Notes: generated by a model not told the origin, from the letters alone. Shown: positions 38,072 to 47,365, counted from the stretch's first letter. The stretch is DNA of 64,000 bases from Collinsella aerofaciens (GCF_005845035.1 NZ_SPFO01000002.1:1-64000), one strand, 5' to 3'. Program-made: numbers and translations.

Positions 38072-41000
38072 GACGCTCGCCTCCCTTCGCATTCGCCTTG
38101 CGGCGAATGTGCATCCAGGCCGCAGCAGCGCAAAGCACCGCCGCGCCGGCAAGGTACGTCAGAGTGACGCCCGACATACCAGAAAGGGGCAAAGAGGTGG
38201 AGTAGGTGTTGGTGAAGGTGGGAAGGCTTTGGCCAGCGTTGGCGTCCTCGCCGTACTGCTTCGGTATCCGCTCATTCTCAGGAATTTCATTGCCTTTGGC
38301 ATCGACGATCTGAGTGTAGGTCACATTGGTTGTGATTCCAGCATCGTCATCCTTTGCGACAACCGTAAGCTCATAGACCGACTGATCAAACTCGTAATGC
38401 GGATAGGTCGATCTTTCGTTCTTCTCGCGCACGTAGTACTTGAAGGTCTTGGAAGGGCCGCCCGTGGAGTCGCCCGGGTCGGAACTATTCCTGATATCTG
38501 AGAGCGAGTACGTGAGCTCAATCTCTTTACCATTGCCATCCAAGAATGAATGCGTCTGCTTATTTTCATTTTCAGAGGTCACGGCAGTTCCGATGATGTT
38601 ATTAAAGTCTCTGTCTGTCGCAAGTTGAAGCGTAAACTCCTTCATCTCGCCACCCTCAACAACCTTAGTCGCCTTAGGAGTCCAGGAAACACTAGGGGTG
38701 TACTTGTTGGTGAATGTACTTCGCTTACCGGAGTCAGCAATCAAATAATAGTCATCAGTAGGTGACACAGGGCCCAAAGGGCCAGCTGAATCCCCAAGAT
38801 TCTTAGTCACGTCCACACTATCAATCGTGAAGTTATAGACACTAAGATCTTTAGACTTATTCGAATCATTCTTTATCGGAACAGACATAAGTACAGTCTT
38901 GTTGTATTCGACTGTCACGTTAATCTCGTATACAGCATGATCGTAATCAACACCAGGAATATTGCCCGCATCTTCGACCAAGTAGTATGAGTATGTAATT
39001 TTGCCAGTATCACTTAAGGACTCCTTGCTGAAGTCACCGAGCCGCTTGCTAAGGTCATTGCTAAGGTCAAAGGCGATGTTGCCAGCGGTATTCTTGGCAG
39101 ATTGGACAAACTCGCAGCCACCTTTGCTGAAATTACCATTATTGTCCCAAGAAGGCGCCTTCGCAGTATCCGAGTCCTTGCGATAAACCGTAAAGGTGAA
39201 CTCCCCATCTTTGAGGTCGCGGCCGTCCAACTCCTTGGTTGCCTTCAACTTAAGGCTCGGATAGACGTACGCATCCGCAGGCACGCCTAGGTACAAGTCG
39301 CCATTCGACATGATGCCGCCACCATGGTCCCAGGAATAGTTGCCCGTGATGATAGTTGTCGCTTCATTCTGCGCTTGATTCCGCGCATTAATCGCCGCCT
39401 CATCCTCGGCCATAACACCCGACATAACACCCGAGGTCAGGCCGATGCTATTTTTTACCCCAACAGCACCGTTGGCGGGGATGTTGATAGTTTTTTCAAG
39501 TTCGATGCTTCCCGAGTACCGGGCGTCTCCACCACCAAGCATCTCACCAGTCACAACTGCGATCGGCGTTGTGTGATCATGCGCTGCGAGGAAGAAATCG
39601 GCATGACCATTGTCACGAAAAACATCTTTCAAATAGGCGGTATAGTCTTGATTCTTACCGTCGCCGCCTTTAGAAAGATGGGGCGCTTTGTCATTGCCGG
39701 TATTGCGCGCTGGGTCGTAAGCAGGATTAGGATGATCTTTGCCAAGATTCTCATTACCGGCAGACTTATTGCCAAAGATTGCCGTGCCTTCAGTGCTCGT
39801 TACCAAGGTCTTACCCGATGGGCAAACCGCAACGCCGCCACCATAGCCGCCAGCGGTATTGCTGCTTATATACGAGTTGTATACAAACAGCCTGCCTGCG
39901 TTATCCGCGTTTTTCGAATCACCCTGAACAAAGATGCCGCCGCCGCCCCAGTCGTAGCGAGACATGCAGTGATTGTTTGTGATGTAGACTATACTTTTTT
40001 TGGTGCCGTTACTTTCTTTAGGGCCGTTAATAAACGCGTCAACCTTCTGGCCCACTCGGATGCCGGCACCTTCAGATCGGTAGCTCACGTTAGAGGCAAT
40101 AATTCCTCCCGTAACTTTGAGCCATGCCATATCTTGTTGACCAATATTGGTAACGTAAACGCCGCCGCCAGCTTCATCGGAATAGTTGCCAGTAATCTGG
40201 CCGCCATAAATGGCGACATCGGCGCCCCTTATGGCGGCAAGCCCAGCGCCGCCATGACAACCATCGCCATCTTTACTGCAGAATTTGGCATAGCGATTGT
40301 TCGTAATGTAACCGCCGGAAACAGTAACGCTGCCGCCATATTCGGCCATGATGCCGCCACCAAAGTCAGCAGAATCAAGCGTGCTGTTGCCGGAGATTAC
40401 GCCATTAGTTATGGTGACCGTGGAAGCGTTGGCATGCACACCACCGCCACTATAAGCGCTGTTGCCGGCAATTACGCCACCGGAAACGTTGAGGCTCGAA
40501 TTGTTGCATATTTCAATTCCGCCGCCCGCACGCAAGCTGGAAGCACCACACACATAGCCGCCGCTCATGTTGACGGTAGAGCCGTTCTCGGCATAAACCA
40601 AGCTGCTAACGCTGCCACCTTGTTTTTGCGTGATCACGCCGCTCACAAGGTTAAACGTGCCGCCCTTGCCGTTGTTGTTATACAGATTGATGAGCTTTAG
40701 ATTTGCGTTGCCGCCGCACGCCACGATGGCACCCTTAATATCGACGTTATGACTGACAAGCGTCTCGATTGTCCCTGTACCACTCGGGGTCGATTTGGTC
40801 ACGTAGTAGGTAAGATTAGACGGAATGCCATCAACGTAATTTAGCACGGCTTTCTTGCCATAATTATCGGGACTCAGCTTCTGCCCCTGATCAGTCAGCT
40901 GTTGAACATCGTTGACCGTCTCAGTCACCGGCGCGGAGTCCTTAATTTCGTCCTTAATTGTAAGTGTTGCGCCATTAGCAACATCAAATAACGGCTTATC

Positions 41001-41603
41001 GGTGTTCAAGCACTTGATCTTATGACCGTTTAGATTAAGGGTGATATTGATAGGGTTGTCGTCAGTTTGTTCAAACCTAATCTCTTGGTTGCATTCAATA
41101 TCGTTAACGAGCTCAAAAATAGCTGAGCCGGATGCATCGCAAAGTCTCTCGTCAAGAAGCTTCTTGCTGAGTTCAGCCCCACTGCTGATTGTATAAGTCG
41201 ATTCATTATTTGCAGCAAGTGAAATCGCGCCCTCGCCGTTAGCACCGTCATCCGCAGGCTGTGCATCGGAAGGCTGCGTGTCACCCTCGACCTTCGTGTC
41301 GTCGGACGGCAGGCCTGCGGCAGCGGCGTCTTCGCTCGCGTCATTCCCGGCATCGTCACTATTCTGGTTTTCGGTATCCCCGTTGTTGGTGTTTTCTACA
41401 TCAGTAGACTCACTTGAGGAACCCCCCCCCATCACAGTTTCCTCGGCAGAAACCGTATGGACATCGTTGGCAATGGCCTGCGCGATCGGGGGCATGACGA
41501 GCGACAGTACCAGGCTCAAAACGGATGCTCCGCACAAAACGCCTGCCAGTACACGGCGCGTCGCTTTATTACTCTGCTTAGATTTGTCCGAATTCGCTTT
41601 CAT
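38064..41603 (-). CDS. Large pilus-tip adhesin with beta-helix, phase-variable
   Basis: A 1,179-residue surface protein. Order: signal peptide (to about 44), acidic Ser/Asp/Glu-rich linker (50-130), right-handed beta-helix of short GGxI/VxGNS-type repeats (about 170-660, with GGVIAGNSAYSGGGVHA-like turns), two or three FctA/Spy0128-type isopeptide domains (LKATKELDGRDLKDGEFTFTVYR; WTPKATKVVEGGEMKEFTL), then LPLSG, a helix and RRK. GGAGGAG precedes the ATG. A run of nine G bases encodes Gly59-61; one base more or less gives a stop within ten codons. First gene of the pilus operon. Confidence 0.9.
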   Translation of the reverse strand: MKANSDKSKQSNKATRRVLAGVLCGASVLSLVLSLVMPPIAQAIANDVHTVSAEETVMGGGSSSESTDVENTNNGDTENQNSDDAGNDASEDAAAAGLPSDDTKVEGDTQPSDAQPADDGANGEGAISLAANNESTYTISSGAELSKKLLDERLCDASGSAIFELVNDIECNQEIRFEQTDDNPINITLNLNGHKIKCLNTDKPLFDVANGATLTIKDEIKDSAPVTETVNDVQQLTDQGQKLSPDNYGKKAVLNYVDGIPSNLTYYVTKSTPSGTGTIETLVSHNVDIKGAIVACGGNANLKLINLYNNNGKGGTFNLVSGVITQKQGGSVSSLVYAENGSTVNMSGGYVCGASSLRAGGGIEICNNSSLNVSGGVIAGNSAYSGGGVHANASTVTITNGVISGNSTLDSADFGGGIMAEYGGSVTVSGGYITNNRYAKFCSKDGDGCHGGAGLAAIRGADVAIYGGQITGNYSDEAGGGVYVTNIGQQDMAWLKVTGGIIASNVSYRSEGAGIRVGQKVDAFINGPKESNGTKKSIVYITNNHCMSRYDWGGGGIFVQGDSKNADNAGRLFVYNSYISSNTAGGYGGGVAVCPSGKTLVTSTEGTAIFGNKSAGNENLGKDHPNPAYDPARNTGNDKAPHLSKGGDGKNQDYTAYLKDVFRDNGHADFFLAAHDHTTPIAVVTGEMLGGGDARYSGSIELEKTINIPANGAVGVKNSIGLTSGVMSGVMAEDEAAINARNQAQNEATTIITGNYSWDHGGGIMSNGDLYLGVPADAYVYPSLKLKATKELDGRDLKDGEFTFTVYRKDSDTAKAPSWDNNGNFSKGGCEFVQSAKNTAGNIAFDLSNDLSKRLGDFSKESLSDTGKITYSYYLVEDAGNIPGVDYDHAVYEINVTVEYNKTVLMSVPIKNDSNKSKDLSVYNFTIDSVDVTKNLGDSAGPLGPVSPTDDYYLIADSGKRSTFTNKYTPSVSWTPKATKVVEGGEMKEFTLQLATDRDFNNIIGTAVTSENENKQTHSFLDGNGKEIELTYSLSDIRNSSDPGDSTGGPSKTFKYYVREKNERSTYPHYEFDQSVYELTVVAKDDDAGITTNVTYTQIVDAKGNEIPENERIPKQYGEDANAGQSLPTFTNTYSTSLPLSGMSGVTLTYLAGAAVLCAAAAWMHIRRKANAKGGERRE
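41422..41430 (-). repeat. Nine-base poly-G tract in the adhesin gene
   Basis: The coding strand reads ATG then eight further Gs then TTCC (nine Gs in all). It lies just after the signal-peptide region. Ten Gs would lead to TGA four codons later (TTC CTC AAG TGA); eight Gs would lead to TAG after nine codons. This is the shape of a slipped-strand phase switch, currently read in frame. Confidence 0.75.
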
Positions 41604-41692
41604 CGATGTCTCCTCCCCAAGAGACCGCGATCTTGCTCTTTCCCTATCAAACGTATCTGCGCAATCTGTAATTGCGCTCGTTTAGTAATGCA

Positions 41693-41722
41693 ATTATAAC
41701 GATTGTTTAAACATCTGAGCAA
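41693..41722 (-). promoter_or_regulatory. Candidate promoter of the pilus operon
   Basis: On the minus strand TTGCTC (41717-41722) and a perfect TATAAT (41693-41698) are separated by 18 bases. The inferred start gives a leader of about 80 bases before the adhesin ATG at 41603. Confidence 0.55.
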
Positions 41723-41894
41723 CAAAACCGACATTTTTGTAGCGAGTTCTAAATTCTCTTGACATTTGCTCAGATTTACCTTCGTTTATTCGCTATCTAT
41801 ATTTTGTTTCTGCTGGTAATTTAGTTGCGTATTATTTTTTAATGGCATTAGATTTATTTGCACAACATTTTGCTCAAGAGCAAACATCCTGTGA

Positions 41895-41913
41895 ACGGTC
41901 GAAAATCGACCGT
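41895..41913. promoter_or_regulatory. Palindrome upstream of the pilus promoter
   Basis: ACGGTCGA-AAA-TCGACCGT is an exact 8-bp stem. It lies in the AT-rich 504-base gap (41604-42107) between the adhesin and HAD genes, about 180 bases upstream of the candidate promoter, so it may be a distal operator. The rest of the gap holds no gene. Confidence 0.4.
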
Positions 41914-42060
41914 GAGCGGTAGGTCATTAACCGGAAGGAATATCCTACCAAACTGATGAGAATATCTTTAACCCATCGGTAGTTAGAAGCGTGATGTTCA
42001 GACAACTATATTTGAATTTTCGCGCAGATTTTAGGCATCATTTCGCCCAAATCGCCTGAG

Positions 42061-42096
42061 GCCGCCACAAAGGTGCCTATTCCCTTTGTGGTGGCT
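42061..42096 (-). repeat. Family A palindromic repeat after the HAD gene
   Basis: GCCGCCACAAAGG and CCTTTGTGGTGGC arms around TGCCTATTC lie 12 bases past the HAD stop, in the usual sense. Confidence 0.85.
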
Positions 42097-42107
42097 CTCC
42101 CCCGGCG

Positions 42108-42929
42108 CTACAGCAGATGTTCCTCGATAAAGATCGCGATGCCGTCTTCGTCGTTGCTCGCGGTTACAAAATCGGCGGCGGAGCGGGTGGCATCGCTGCC
42201 GTTTGCCATGGCCACGCCCGCGCCGGCGTCGGCAACCATGCAGGTGTCGTTATCGGCATCGCCAAACACGCAGATGTTCTGGAGCTCCATGCCGTTGAGC
42301 TCCGCCACACGCACAAGGCCGCGTGTCTTGGACACGCGCGGATCCATAAACTCGTAGAGCCGCTGCGTGGTTTGCAGAGCCGCCGCCTTAACAGTGTCAT
42401 CGGCAAACGTCGATGCTTGCTCAATCACCCGCGGCATTACCTCGGGCGCCATGGTAAACATCACCTTGGGCTGCGGCTCGCGCAAGAACTCGGCAAAATC
42501 GACCACCTGGTAGGGCACGCCGTCGACGCGCGACAGGTGCTCGACGCACGCGTTGCTCTCGGGCACGTAGAACACACCGTCTCGGGGGCAGACGGGCGTT
42601 GCCGGAAGGTCCGCCATGTGCTTGCAGATGCGCGCGATGGTCTCGCCCGGCAGCGGATAGCTCAGCTCGTTGATGTCGTGCGCGCGGTCGATGACCTCGG
42701 CACCACCGCAGCCCACGAGCACGTCCACCAGGCCTTCGATGCCCCAGAGCTCGTACATGGCCTCGGTCGCGTGGGCGTCGCGCCCGGTGCACAGGCCAAA
42801 GAGCACGCCGCGCTCGCGCAGGGCGCGGATCGCCGCCACGGTGCGCGGGGACACCGTGTGCTGGCTCGTGAGCAGCGTGCCGTCGATATCGCAGAACACG
42901 GCTTTGATGTGGCTGAAGGTGGTGTCCAT
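42108..42929 (-). CDS. Cof-type HAD-IIB sugar-phosphatase-like hydrolase
   Basis: The 273-residue HAD phosphatase has motif I AVFCDIDGTLLTS (nucleophile DxD), motif II LCTGR, cap type IIB, motif III Lys in SKTRGLVRV and motif IV FGDADNDTCMVADAG. Family members dephosphorylate small sugar or nucleotide phosphates; the true substrate is unknown. GAAAGGCC precedes the ATG at 42929. An in-frame extension to 43118 runs through two palindromic repeats and is rejected. Confidence 0.9.
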   Translation of the reverse strand: MDTTFSHIKAVFCDIDGTLLTSQHTVSPRTVAAIRALRERGVLFGLCTGRDAHATEAMYELWGIEGLVDVLVGCGGAEVIDRAHDINELSYPLPGETIARICKHMADLPATPVCPRDGVFYVPESNACVEHLSRVDGVPYQVVDFAEFLREPQPKVMFTMAPEVMPRVIEQASTFADDTVKAAALQTTQRLYEFMDPRVSKTRGLVRVAELNGMELQNICVFGDADNDTCMVADAGAGVAMANGSDATRSAADFVTASNDEDGIAIFIEEHLL

Positions 42930-43023
42930 GGGGGCCTTTCTGGGTCGTGCGGCGGTGTGGGGTGTATTCGTGAACGGCGTACATGGTATACCAAGGCACA
43001 GGCGCGGCCCGTCAAAGCAAAAA

Positions 43024-43057
43024 CCACCACAAAGGCGCCTGGCCTCTTTGTGGTGGC
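43024..43057 (-). repeat. Family A palindromic repeat (third full copy)
   Basis: CCACCACAAAGG and CTTTGTGGTGG arms around CGCCTGGCCT, followed on the minus strand by TTTTTG. With the family B copy at 43075 it follows the MFS transporter stop. Confidence 0.88.
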
Positions 43058-43074
43058 CGGATCCGCAGCGCAAA

Positions 43075-43132
43075 CCATCACAACATTCGACGTTATTCGG
43101 CAAAATCGCGATTTTCAACGAATGTTGTGATG
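43075..43132. repeat. Family B palindromic repeat, copy 2
   Basis: CCATCACAACATTCGACG arms with CGAATGTTGTGATGG, centre ATTCGGCAAAATCGCGATTTTC. It begins 4 bases past the MFS stop on the minus strand and is 17 bases from a family A copy. Confidence 0.88.
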
Positions 43133-43136
43133 GGTT

Positions 43137-44417
43137 TTACTGCCTTGCAGAACAATCGAAATGCCGGCGGCCAAACAGCAGCAACGCCGCGGGGACCGCC
43201 GTCACGACCATGCCTGCCCCCACGAGTGTCCGTTGTACGCCAAATGTTGCCGCCAGCCACGGTGCAACCGCCAGAGGGGCCACGCCGGCGAACATATTGC
43301 CAAAGCCCATGACCGAGTTCACACGGCCGAGTTGCTCGAGCGGCGCCGTCGTCTGCACAATGGTGTTGTGGAGCGGGTTGACGACACCCCAAGCAATGCC
43401 CAGGGCGATCTGGCCGACGAGGGCCACGCCCACGTACGGTGTCCCCACATAGAGCAAACTTCCCAGGCCCACGGACATGAGCGCCACGAGCAGGGTTTTA
43501 AGGTTGACCAGGTGCGGCGGCAAGCGGAGCGCGAGGACGGCGCCCAGCACCGCGCCGACACCGCTGGCCGACGAGAGCCAGCCCATCCATTCGACACCGA
43601 CGTGCAGGACATCACGGTAGAAGAACGACTCCAGCGGGTCGAAGGCACCGTAGCCAAAGTTCGAAAGGAAAATAATGCAGAAAAGTAGCGCGAGGACGCT
43701 ATTGGTAAAGACCGTCTTGATGCTGGTCGCGAAGGTGGCGCGGGAAGATGTGTTGGGGTCGGGGCTTTGTCCCGCACGCTCCCCTTCCTCTGCCGAATCG
43801 GCATCCGTATGCCCGGCGGCATGGCTGGTCTGCGGCCTAAAGTCCCAACCGGCAACGAGCGCCTGTACGGTAAAGAGCATCATGAGCAAAAACACCGCAC
43901 GCGACGACGCAGCAGCTGCGACAAAGCCGCCCAGCGTGGGGCCAACGATGATACTCACGTTTGAGAACATGGCGATGGCGGAGTTGATGTCTTTGAGCTC
44001 GACGGGGTCGTCGGTGAGATACGCCGGATAGGACGTGGCAATGGGCTGGGCAAATCCCATCACAAAGCCCAGGAGTACCGCGCCGGCAAGGACCGTTTCG
44101 GTCGCGCTGCCAAAGGCGAGAATTGCCGCGCCGGTTGCCAACGTGCCGACGATACTCGCCCGGAAATGACGGCGCGGACCCCAGGCGTCGAGCGCAGCGC
44201 CACCCGCAAAGGATCCCAAGATCACGAATACGTTCATAAACAGAACGGCCAGCGATGTCGCCACAACCGAGGCATCGTCTGCATAGGTGAGCGTTCCGAT
44301 GACGCCGATAAAGTAGCTGGTCTGAAAACCGGTGTAGATGAGAAAGCGCATCGCCACCAGGCGCTTGGCCTGCACGGACAACGATGATTGAGGCTTTGAG
44401 AAAAGAGGGGCGAGCAT
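43137..44417 (-). CDS. Major facilitator superfamily transporter
   Basis: The 426-residue membrane protein has about 12 predicted helices, an early GAALDAWGPRRHFR loop (the MFS loop 2-3 motif GxLaDrxGrr in variant form), a hydrophilic central loop (about 190-220) and a second half with GVGAVLGAVLALRLP. This resembles multidrug or macrolide-efflux-like MFS_3 proteins; the substrate is unknown. AAGGAG lies 6 bases before the ATG at 44417. Earlier in-frame starts have no ribosome site. It stands alone, with palindromic repeats at its 3' end. Confidence 0.85.
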   Translation of the reverse strand: MLAPLFSKPQSSLSVQAKRLVAMRFLIYTGFQTSYFIGVIGTLTYADDASVVATSLAVLFMNVFVILGSFAGGAALDAWGPRRHFRASIVGTLATGAAILAFGSATETVLAGAVLLGFVMGFAQPIATSYPAYLTDDPVELKDINSAIAMFSNVSIIVGPTLGGFVAAAASSRAVFLLMMLFTVQALVAGWDFRPQTSHAAGHTDADSAEEGERAGQSPDPNTSSRATFATSIKTVFTNSVLALLFCIIFLSNFGYGAFDPLESFFYRDVLHVGVEWMGWLSSASGVGAVLGAVLALRLPPHLVNLKTLLVALMSVGLGSLLYVGTPYVGVALVGQIALGIAWGVVNPLHNTIVQTTAPLEQLGRVNSVMGFGNMFAGVAPLAVAPWLAATFGVQRTLVGAGMVVTAVPAALLLFGRRHFDCSARQ

Positions 44418-44590
44418 AGAGACTCCTTGTTTCATACGAATGCGGACGGTGGGCATTCGCCACCGTCTGTCAAATCAATCTATCCGCATGAAACATTAAG
44501 GACGCATCAAGCCCCTTCTCTCCGTTTTTCGCCCGTCATGAACTACTTGGTAGATTGTAAGACATGTCCCACACATCTACCAAAGCAAAA

Positions 44591-44623
44591 ACCACCACAA
44601 AGGTGCCTGACCCCTTTGTGGTG
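44591..44623 (-). repeat. Family A palindromic repeat after the moa operon
   Basis: Perfect 12-bp arms CCACCACAAAGG/CCTTTGTGGTGG around TGCCTGACC. On the minus strand TTTTTG follows, making a good intrinsic terminator downstream of moaC-mobB. Confidence 0.9.
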
Positions 44624-44704
44624 GAAATGGCGTTTGCCCAGATAAAACCTGCCGAAATAAACCTGTTCCTATTTGGCATGTTATGGCAACACAGCGAGCC
44701 GGTT

Positions 44705-44790
44705 CCAAGTGCCCCAGGTCGCCCCGAAAGAGGAGCGACGCGTACTTTGGTACGCGAGCGACGGCTTGAGGGGCGAGATGGGGTGCTTGG
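44705..44790. repeat. 86-bp nested palindrome after moaC-mobB
   Basis: Outer arms CCAAGTGCCCCA/TGGGGTGCTTGG (two mismatches), then GTCGCCCC/GGGGCGAG, then an inner GCGTAC/GTACGC stem. It starts 13 bases past the stop of the fusion gene on the minus strand. Confidence 0.6.
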
Positions 44791-44803
44791 GGCCGGCGCA
44801 GCG

Positions 44804-46105
44804 TCAAGCCTGAAGGTGATCTTGGATAAGATCACAGATGGCTCGGGCGTCGTTGATGTTGATGGCTCGGGTCGCAAAGCCGGCGTCGAAGGCCTGACGC
44901 GCCAGGGCCTCGTTGCAGGCAAGGGCCAGCGTGTGGCCATCGACCAGGTCGAGCGAGCTCTTGCCGCGCAGACGGTCGACACCGGAGCGCGCGACGACGA
45001 TGTTGTCGAAGCCCTCGGTCTTGTAACCCTCGATGATCACCACGTCGACATCGTTGTAACGCGACAGCAGCTCGCGTGCGGGCATCTCGTCCTCCTCGCG
45101 CGTGTCGGCGTACTCCGCCCAGCGCGTGGCACAGATGAGGCCCACGTGCTTTGATCCGGCCTGGTGATGGCGCCAGGTGTCCTTAGCGGGCACGTCGATA
45201 TCAAAGCCGTGGTGCCCGTGATGCTTGAGAGAACCCACGCGCAGGCCGCGGCGGGTGAGCTCGGCGATAACCTTCTCGACGAGTGTGGTCTTGCCCGAGT
45301 TTTGGTAGCCGATAAACGCGATCGCGGGGACGGCCGGTGTCGGAGCTGCGGGCGCGACGGCGACGGGTGCGCCCGCGGGCGCGGCACCGTCAGCGGCCAC
45401 GGCCTCAACAGCAGCGGCCTGACGCTCTGCGCGGTCCCACACGCCCGAGCGGCCGCCCTCCTTGTGCAGCAGGCGCACGTCGACGATCTCCATGCCGCGA
45501 TCGACCGCCTTGCACATGTCATAGATTGTTAAGCACGCAGCACTCGCTCCAGTCAGGGCCTCCATCTCGATACCCGTCTTACCCGTCACGCCGGCCGTAA
45601 CCAATACATGAAAGCCAACCTGCCCGTCAACGCGCGCCGGCGCCCAGCCCTCGGGCACGTCCTCGGCCGGCGTCCCCGCCGAAGCAATGGGCGCAATGTC
45701 GCACTTGCTCTTGGTAATGAGCAACGGATGGCACATGGGGATGATGTCGCTTGTGCGTTTGATGGCCATAATGCCCGCCACGCGCGCGCAGGCAAGCACG
45801 TCGCCCTTTTTGGCGCGGTCCTGCAGCACCATAGCCTGCGTCTCAGGATGCATGAGGATAGTGCCCTCGGCGATAGCAATGCGATGGGTCTCGGCCTTGT
45901 CGGACACGTCGACCATGCGCACCTCGCCCTTGGCGTCCACGTGTGTCAGCTCGTCGCGGCGGGCATCACGGGTGGGCTCGGTGGCAGCGCTGGCAGTCGG
46001 CTGTGCGGCTGCGACGGCATCGCTGTCAGTAGCCGTGACTTTGTGGGCAGACATCGCGGCCCTGCGAGCGGCCTTGGTGGCATCGGCGTACCTGCTCTTG
46101 GCCAT
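44804..46105 (-). CDS. moaC: MoaC-MobB fusion for molybdenum cofactor synthesis
   Basis: A 433-residue two-domain protein. After an Ala/Thr-rich start, MoaC (about 55-225) has MVDVSDKAETHRIA, IMAIKRTSDIIPMCHPL and the catalytic-region EMEALTGASAACLTIYDMCKAVD; it makes cyclic pyranopterin. An Ala/Pro linker leads to MobB (about 260-433) with Walker A FIGYQNSGKTTLVEK, LKHHGHHGFDIDVPAKDTWRHHQAGS and VVIIEGYK, a GTP-binding helper for the guanine-dinucleotide form of the cofactor. The two functions act at opposite ends of the pathway. GGAGGA precedes the ATG, 4 bases after moaA. Confidence 0.93.
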   Translation of the reverse strand: MAKSRYADATKAARRAAMSAHKVTATDSDAVAAAQPTASAATEPTRDARRDELTHVDAKGEVRMVDVSDKAETHRIAIAEGTILMHPETQAMVLQDRAKKGDVLACARVAGIMAIKRTSDIIPMCHPLLITKSKCDIAPIASAGTPAEDVPEGWAPARVDGQVGFHVLVTAGVTGKTGIEMEALTGASAACLTIYDMCKAVDRGMEIVDVRLLHKEGGRSGVWDRAERQAAAVEAVAADGAAPAGAPVAVAPAAPTPAVPAIAFIGYQNSGKTTLVEKVIAELTRRGLRVGSLKHHGHHGFDIDVPAKDTWRHHQAGSKHVGLICATRWAEYADTREEDEMPARELLSRYNDVDVVIIEGYKTEGFDNIVVARSGVDRLRGKSSLDLVDGHTLALACNEALARQAFDAGFATRAININDARAICDLIQDHLQA

Positions 46106-46109
46106 ATGA

Positions 46110-47171
46110 TCATCCTCCGATTTGGGACATAAATCGTTGCGTGCCCTCAATTATCGCGTGTTCCTGCGGTTTGTGGGCCACGGCATCGCGCCAAATCGAA
46201 AGTACCTGCATATCATCACCACGGCGCAACGCCTCACGCACCGAATACTCGGCATCGCTGAACAGGCACGGACGCACGTTGCCATCGGCCGTCAGGCGCA
46301 GACGGTTGCAGCTCGCGCAGAAATGATTGGACATGGCGCTAATAAAGCCAACCGTTCCCGCCGCGCCCGGAAAGTGCCAATAGCGCGCGGGGCCCGCGCC
46401 GGCAGGAGCGTCGTTGATGTCGAGCGGCTCGAGCTCGAGCTCGCCCAGTCCCGCCGCCGCGGCCCCGGCATTGATGCGCGCCCGCAGCTCGTCGCTCGGC
46501 ACGGTGTCGCTCGCGTCCCACAGCTCGGGATTGAGCGCGGGCGCGTGAGGGTCTACGGCGCAATGCGAGCTCGTGCGCTCGTCACCGATGGGCATGTATT
46601 CGATAAAGCGCAGGTGGATGGGTCGGTCGAGCGTGAGCCGCGCAAGGGCCGCCACATCCTGGTTGAGTCGGCGCACCACAACGCAGTTGACCTTAACGGG
46701 CTCAAAGCCCCAAGCCAGCGCCGCGTCGATGCCGGCCATGGTCTGCTCGAGTCGACCCAGGCGCGTGATCTTTCCAAAGAGCGTAGGGTCGAGCGTGTCG
46801 AGCGAAATGTTGACGCGGTTAAGACCGGCGTCTTTGAGCTGCGGCGCCAGCTTGGGCAGCAGGGCGCCATTGGTGGTGAGCGAAATGTCCTCGATCTGCG
46901 GAATCGCGCGGATATCACGAATGAGCGGAATAATACGGCGGCTGACCAGCGGCTCGCCACCCGTCAGGCGTACGCGGCGAATGCCCTCCCCCGCCACCAT
47001 GCGCACAAAGCGGGCGATTTCCTCGGCGCTGAGCAGCTCGTCGTGTGCACGGGGCGCCACGCCATCGGCCGGCATGCAGTAAATGCAGCGGAAATTGCAC
47101 TTGTCGGTAACGGCAATGCGCAGGTAGTTGATATCGCGGCCAAAGCCGTCATGTTGCACGTGCCCGTCCAC
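46110..47171 (-). CDS. moaA: GTP 3',8-cyclase (radical SAM)
   Basis: First enzyme of molybdenum cofactor synthesis. The 353-residue radical-SAM protein has the N-terminal cluster TDKCNFRCIYCMP, TGGEPLVSRR, the SLDTLDP segment and the C-terminal second Fe-S cluster in HFCASCNRLRLTADGNVRPCLF. The start is a GTG at 47171 with GGGAGGG upstream. It is cotranscribed with moaC-mobB. No moaE, moaD, moeA or molybdoenzyme gene is present in the window. Confidence 0.95.
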   Translation of the reverse strand: MDGHVQHDGFGRDINYLRIAVTDKCNFRCIYCMPADGVAPRAHDELLSAEEIARFVRMVAGEGIRRVRLTGGEPLVSRRIIPLIRDIRAIPQIEDISLTTNGALLPKLAPQLKDAGLNRVNISLDTLDPTLFGKITRLGRLEQTMAGIDAALAWGFEPVKVNCVVVRRLNQDVAALARLTLDRPIHLRFIEYMPIGDERTSSHCAVDPHAPALNPELWDASDTVPSDELRARINAGAAAAGLGELELEPLDINDAPAGAGPARYWHFPGAAGTVGFISAMSNHFCASCNRLRLTADGNVRPCLFSDAEYSVREALRRGDDMQVLSIWRDAVAHKPQEHAIIEGTQRFMSQIGG

Positions 47172-47306
47172 GCAACCCTCCCCTCACGCGGCGTTTTATT
47201 CTTCGGAAAACATAATACCCCATGCGAGAATCATGCCGACACCCGTACGACAGGACAGGTCGCTTCGAGCAAAACGGACTTTCCAAGCCCATCCTCAACA
47301 CGCAAA

Positions 47307-47365
47307 CCATCACAACATTCGATGCTTTTCTCGTTTTTGGCAAAAAACGTCGAATGTTGTGATGG
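47307..47365. repeat. Family B palindromic repeat, copy 3
   Basis: Arms CCATCACAACATTCGA/TCGAATGTTGTGATGG, centre CTCGTTTTTGGCAAAAAACG. It lies 41 bases past the stop of the DUF559-like gene on the minus strand, and is in the same orientation as copy 4 on that gene's other side. Confidence 0.9.
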
